Part shown: positions 6,521-8,567 of the stretch, one piece after another | Numbering within the stretch: the stretch's first letter is position 1 | Layout: each line of letters opens with the position of its first letter | DNA from: an uncultured bacterium | Lineage (GTDB): Bacteria; Bacillota; Clostridia; Lachnospirales; Lachnospiraceae | DNA: 8,567 nt | Direction of reading: 5' to 3' | Assembly: GCA_937916345.1 (NCBI GenBank) | Contig: CALFUE010000096.1 | Span: 1-8,567 of the forward strand | The notes under the pieces: model-generated | The model's database searches: none | What the model was told of the DNA's origin: nothing | What the model saw: only the letters and a program-made list of their open reading frames with translations | Position numbers and translations under genes: made by a program

Positions 6521-7884
6521 AGCACACGGATATAAAAGAACTGTTTGATAACGAAAAGGATTTTGGCGGAAAAGACATCACGATCTGCGGATGGGTAAAG
6601 AGCAACAGGTCATCCAGGAATGTCGGGTTTTTAAGTGTTGGCGACGGAACGTACTTTTCACCTCTTCAGGTCGTATATGAGGAGGGAATGGAAGATTACG
6701 AGAGTATCTCAAAGCTTCTCTCAGGGGCGGCCGTTTCATGCGAGGGTATCTTTACCCTTACGCCCGACGGCAGACAGCCCTTTGAGCTTTCCGCCAAAAA
6801 GATAAATGTGCTGGGAGAGTGTGACAACACATATCCTCTCCAGAAAAAGAGACACACCTTTGAGTACCTGCGCACTATCAGCCATCTGCGCCCCAGGGCA
6901 AACACATTTCAGGCGGTATTCCGCATCAGATCCCTTACTGCTATGGCTATCCATGAATATTTTCAGAATCTTGGATTTGTATATGTACACACTCCAATCA
7001 TCACGGGCAGCGATGCAGAGGGCGCGGGAGAGATGTTTTCTGTCACTACGCTTCCGGCCGGAGAGGCTGATTACGCAAACGACTTTTTCGGTCATCATGT
7101 GAGTCTGACGGTATCGGGACAGCTCTATGGCGAGACTTACGCCACGGCCTTCAAAAAAATATATACCTTTGGTCCCACCTTCAGGGCTGAAAATTCCAAT
7201 ACGGCAAGACATGCTGCCGAGTTTTGGATGATCGAGCCCGAGATAGCGTTTGCCGATCTGGCGGATGATATGGATTATGCAGAGGGTATGATCAAATATA
7301 TCATAGACTATGTGATGAAGAATGCTCCGGCGGAGCTGGAGTTTTTGAATGAGAGGATCGATACGGGACTTCTCGAGAGACTCAACCATGTGAAGTCCTC
7401 TGATTTTGAGAGGATTACATACACAAAGGCTGTCGAGCTGCTCACTCCCCACAGTGATGAATTCAAGTACAAGCTATCCTGGGGCGTGGAGCTTCAGACA
7501 GAGCACGAGAGATATCTAACCGAGCGGATATTTAAGAAGCCTGTGTTTGTAACGGACTATCCCATGGATGTAAAGGCCTTTTATATGAAGCAGAACCCTG
7601 ACGGAAAAACCGTCGCAGCCGTGGATTGTCTCGTTCCCGGAGTAGGGGAGATCATCGGAGGTTCCCAGAGGGAGGACGATCTGGACAAGCTGTTGGCGAG
7701 AATGAACACACTGGGAATGGATATTTCCGAATATGAATATTATCTGGATCTCCGCAGATTCGGTACTGTGCCTCATTCGGGCTTCGGTCTTGGGTTTGAG
7801 CGCATATTGATGTATCTGACGGGAATGAGCAATATCAGGGACGTGATCCCGTTCCCGCGTACAGCAGGAAGCTGCGAGCTGTAA
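6517..7884 (+). CDS. asnS: Asparaginyl-tRNA synthetase
   Basis: Class IIb aminoacyl-tRNA synthetase charging tRNA-Asn with asparagine in the cytoplasm. The 455 residues are close to the usual ~465. The N-terminal OB-fold anticodon-binding domain includes K-D-I-T-I-C-G-W-V near 19-27 and the L-S-V-G-D-G-T strand at 39-45. The catalytic core shows F-V-Y-V-H-T-P-I-I-T-G-S-D (154-166), motif 2 as F-G-P-T-F-R-A-E-N-S-N-T-A-R-H (218-232) with Arg223, and motif 3 as G-F-G-L-G-F-E-R-I-L (422-431). The E-N-S-N-T-x-R-H form and the lack of a GAD insertion favour AsnRS over AspRS. The ATG at 6517 shares ATGA with the stop of the preceding gene, with a TGGAGGA at 6501-6507 inside that gene, so it is probably translationally coupled to it. 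I see no T-box leader. Confidence 0.96.
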   Translation: MKHTDIKELFDNEKDFGGKDITICGWVKSNRSSRNVGFLSVGDGTYFSPLQVVYEEGMEDYESISKLLSGAAVSCEGIFTLTPDGRQPFELSAKKINVLGECDNTYPLQKKRHTFEYLRTISHLRPRANTFQAVFRIRSLTAMAIHEYFQNLGFVYVHTPIITGSDAEGAGEMFSVTTLPAGEADYANDFFGHHVSLTVSGQLYGETYATAFKKIYTFGPTFRAENSNTARHAAEFWMIEPEIAFADLADDMDYAEGMIKYIIDYVMKNAPAELEFLNERIDTGLLERLNHVKSSDFERITYTKAVELLTPHSDEFKYKLSWGVELQTEHERYLTERIFKKPVFVTDYPMDVKAFYMKQNPDGKTVAAVDCLVPGVGEIIGGSQREDDLDKLLARMNTLGMDISEYEYYLDLRRFGTVPHSGFGLGFERILMYLTGMSNIRDVIPFPRTAGSCEL

Positions 7885-7900
7885 AAAGGATAAAGATAAG

Positions 7901-7932
7901 AAAAAAGGCTGGTGCGTTTCGCATCAGCCTTT
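7901..7932. terminator. Bidirectional hairpin terminator between asnS and tRNA-Trp
   Basis: A 12-13 bp stem, AAAGGCTGGTGC (7904-7915) against GCATCAGCCTTT (7921-7932), has one G-T wobble and a tiny loop. On the plus strand it lies 20 bases after the asnS stop, with only TTT at its end. On the minus strand it is followed by TTTTTT (complement of 7901-7906), so it is a stronger terminator for the tRNA transcript. Confidence 0.8.
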
Positions 7933-7946
7933 GATTCTAAACGAAG

Positions 7947-8017
7947 CAGGGGATGAGGGAATCGAACCCCCACCAAAGGTTTTGGAGACCCCTATCATAC
8001 CATTTGACCAATCCCCT
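7947..8017 (-). tRNA. tRNA-Trp, anticodon CCA
   Basis: Reading the minus strand from 8017, the gene folds as a 71-base cloverleaf. The acceptor is AGGGGAT/ATCCCCT (7 bp). The D stem is GTCA/TGAT with an AATGGTA loop. The anticodon stem is GGGGT/ACCTT, with two G-T pairs, around loop CTCCAAA, giving anticodon CCA (Trp). A 4-base variable region follows, then a T stem GGGGG/CCCTC with loop TTCGATT. The discriminator base is G, as expected for bacterial tRNA-Trp. The bases after it are CTT, so the 3' CCA is not encoded and must be added by nucleotidyltransferase. It has its own promoter upstream and the shared hairpin downstream. Confidence 0.95.
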
Positions 8018-8025
8018 GTGTTGTT

Positions 8026-8055
8026 TTCACAGACAGTTATAAAATCTATCATAAT
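8026..8055 (+). promoter_or_regulatory. Candidate divergent promoter for the DUF3307 gene
   Basis: TTCACA (8026-8031) and CATAAT (8050-8055), each one base from consensus, are 18 bases apart and point toward the gene at 8082. They interleave with the opposite-strand tRNA promoter: the two -10 elements lie almost side by side. A transcript would have a leader of only about 20 bases, containing the AAGGA at 8070-8074. Confidence 0.5.
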
Positions 8056-8071
8056 AATCATTGGTTGTCAA
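8043..8071 (-). promoter_or_regulatory. Promoter of tRNA-Trp
   Basis: On the minus strand a consensus TTGACA (complement of 8066-8071) is followed, after 17 bases, by TAGATT (complement of 8043-8048, four of six consensus bases). Transcription would start near 8036, giving a leader of about 18 bases before the tRNA. Confidence 0.7.
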
Positions 8072-8081
8072 GGATATAATT

Positions 8082-8504
8082 ATGGAATACTGCTTGCTTT
8101 TATTTTTTTTGATGATATTTCTCCATATTGTTGATGATTTCTATCTCCAGGGGAAGCTCTCCGAGCTGAAGCAGAAGCTGTGGTGGAGGCAGCATCCCCA
8201 GTATAAGGAACTCTATAGGAATGATCATATACCGGCACTGATAGCTCATGCCTTCAGCTGGAGTTTCATGATCCTGCTGCCTTACGCTGTGATGATCTTT
8301 ATTTGCAGATTAGGGATTTCAGGCGTATTGGTTTACACAATACTCCTTTTAGCGGACACGGCTGTCCATGCGTACATCGATCATGTGAAGGCCAATCTTT
8401 TAAGGATTAATCTGGTGACGGATCAGCTCCTGCACCTGGGTCAGATAGTCGTCACATTTGCTGTGATCATGATACAGTTGACCGCCTCCGGTGTATCTTT
8501 ATAG
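8082..8504 (+). CDS. DUF3307-family integral membrane protein, function unknown
   Basis: A 140-residue membrane protein with about four hydrophobic segments (roughly 4-22, 52-75, 79-95 and 116-136). Conserved-looking polar motifs sit in or beside the helices in the order I associate with DUF3307: H15-x3-D19-F-x-L-Q23 in the first segment, H56 in the second, H96-x3-D100-x2-K103 after the third, and D114-Q115-x2-H118 before the last. The repeated His/Asp pairs suggest metal binding or an intramembrane active site, but no function is established to my knowledge. I chose the ATG at 8082 because AAGGA at 8070-8074 is seven bases upstream. A TTG at 8061 would add seven residues but would overlap the tRNA promoter and has no ribosome-binding site. 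It stands alone, divergent from tRNA-Trp, with a hairpin after it. Confidence 0.82.
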   Translation: MEYCLLLFFLMIFLHIVDDFYLQGKLSELKQKLWWRQHPQYKELYRNDHIPALIAHAFSWSFMILLPYAVMIFICRLGISGVLVYTILLLADTAVHAYIDHVKANLLRINLVTDQLLHLGQIVVTFAVIMIQLTASGVSL

Positions 8505-8542
8505 GCTAAAAATCTAATGAAAAATCTTCAATATTAAAAGAT

Positions 8543-8567
8543 AAAGCGACTTGACGGTCGCTTTGTT
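8543..8567 (+). terminator. Hairpin terminator at the right edge of the window
   Basis: A perfect 8-bp stem AAAGCGAC (8543-8550) / GTCGCTTT (8557-8564) with loop TTGACG ends in TTTGTT, where the window stops. It lies about 40 bases after the DUF3307 stop. The T-tract may continue beyond the window, and the structure may also serve a convergent gene outside. Confidence 0.65.

Noticed and set aside
6736..7452. Minus-strand open frame of 238 codons opposite asnS
   Set aside because: It lies wholly inside a clear AsnRS gene and its translation has no domain pattern, so it is a by-product of codon composition.
7931..8134. Plus-strand open frame crossing the tRNA gene
   Set aside because: It reads through the complement of tRNA-Trp and the promoter region, has no ribosome-binding site, and overlaps the DUF3307 start in another frame.

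Overview
The window reads as two pieces of bacterial DNA of different character joined near position 1320. Bases 1 to about 1315 are AT-rich, with AT-rich codon choice. They hold a secreted GH25 lysozyme whose start codon looks frameshifted, a short array of 18-bp tandem repeats, and the first ~75 codons of a MATE-family membrane exporter. From about 1330 onward the DNA is more GC-rich and uses many AGA/AGG, GGC and ATC codons. Its genes, spacing and strong GGAGG ribosome-binding sites fit an anaerobic Clostridia, probably Lachnospiraceae-like, genome (inference). The join lies inside one open frame, at a short stretch (C-M-G-A-S-V) that would be natural in both parent proteins. The most economical explanation is a chimeric assembly, or recombination at microhomology, rather than a working fusion protein.

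Right of the join comes a compact operon for aromatic 2-oxo acid metabolism: the 3' end of iorA (TPP-binding part plus two [4Fe-4S] motifs), complete iorB, a PaaK-type arylacetate-CoA ligase, and a small tandem-ACT protein. IorAB oxidatively decarboxylates aryl-pyruvates made from aromatic amino acids to aryl-acetyl-CoA, passing electrons to ferredoxin. The ligase interconverts arylacetate and its CoA thioester. The ACT protein is a plausible amino-acid sensor for the pathway.

A likely sigma-70 promoter (about 4321-4348) then starts a second unit. It encodes a lipoprotein with an Ala/Glu-rich tether and two OB-like beta domains, and ends in a strong rho-independent terminator. Next come a trigger-factor-like FKBP prolyl isomerase exported as a lipoprotein and, overlapping it by 4 bp, asparaginyl-tRNA synthetase. 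A hairpin after asnS also serves, from the other side, as terminator of a minus-strand tRNA-Trp(CCA). The tRNA's promoter overlaps a divergent plus-strand promoter for a small DUF3307-type membrane protein, which is followed by a hairpin at the window's right edge.

I found no CRISPR array, insertion sequence, phage module or defence system. The things worth a second look are the chimeric join, the broken lysozyme start, the repeat array, the extracytoplasmic trigger-factor-like protein coupled to asnS, and the overlapping tRNA/DUF3307 promoters.
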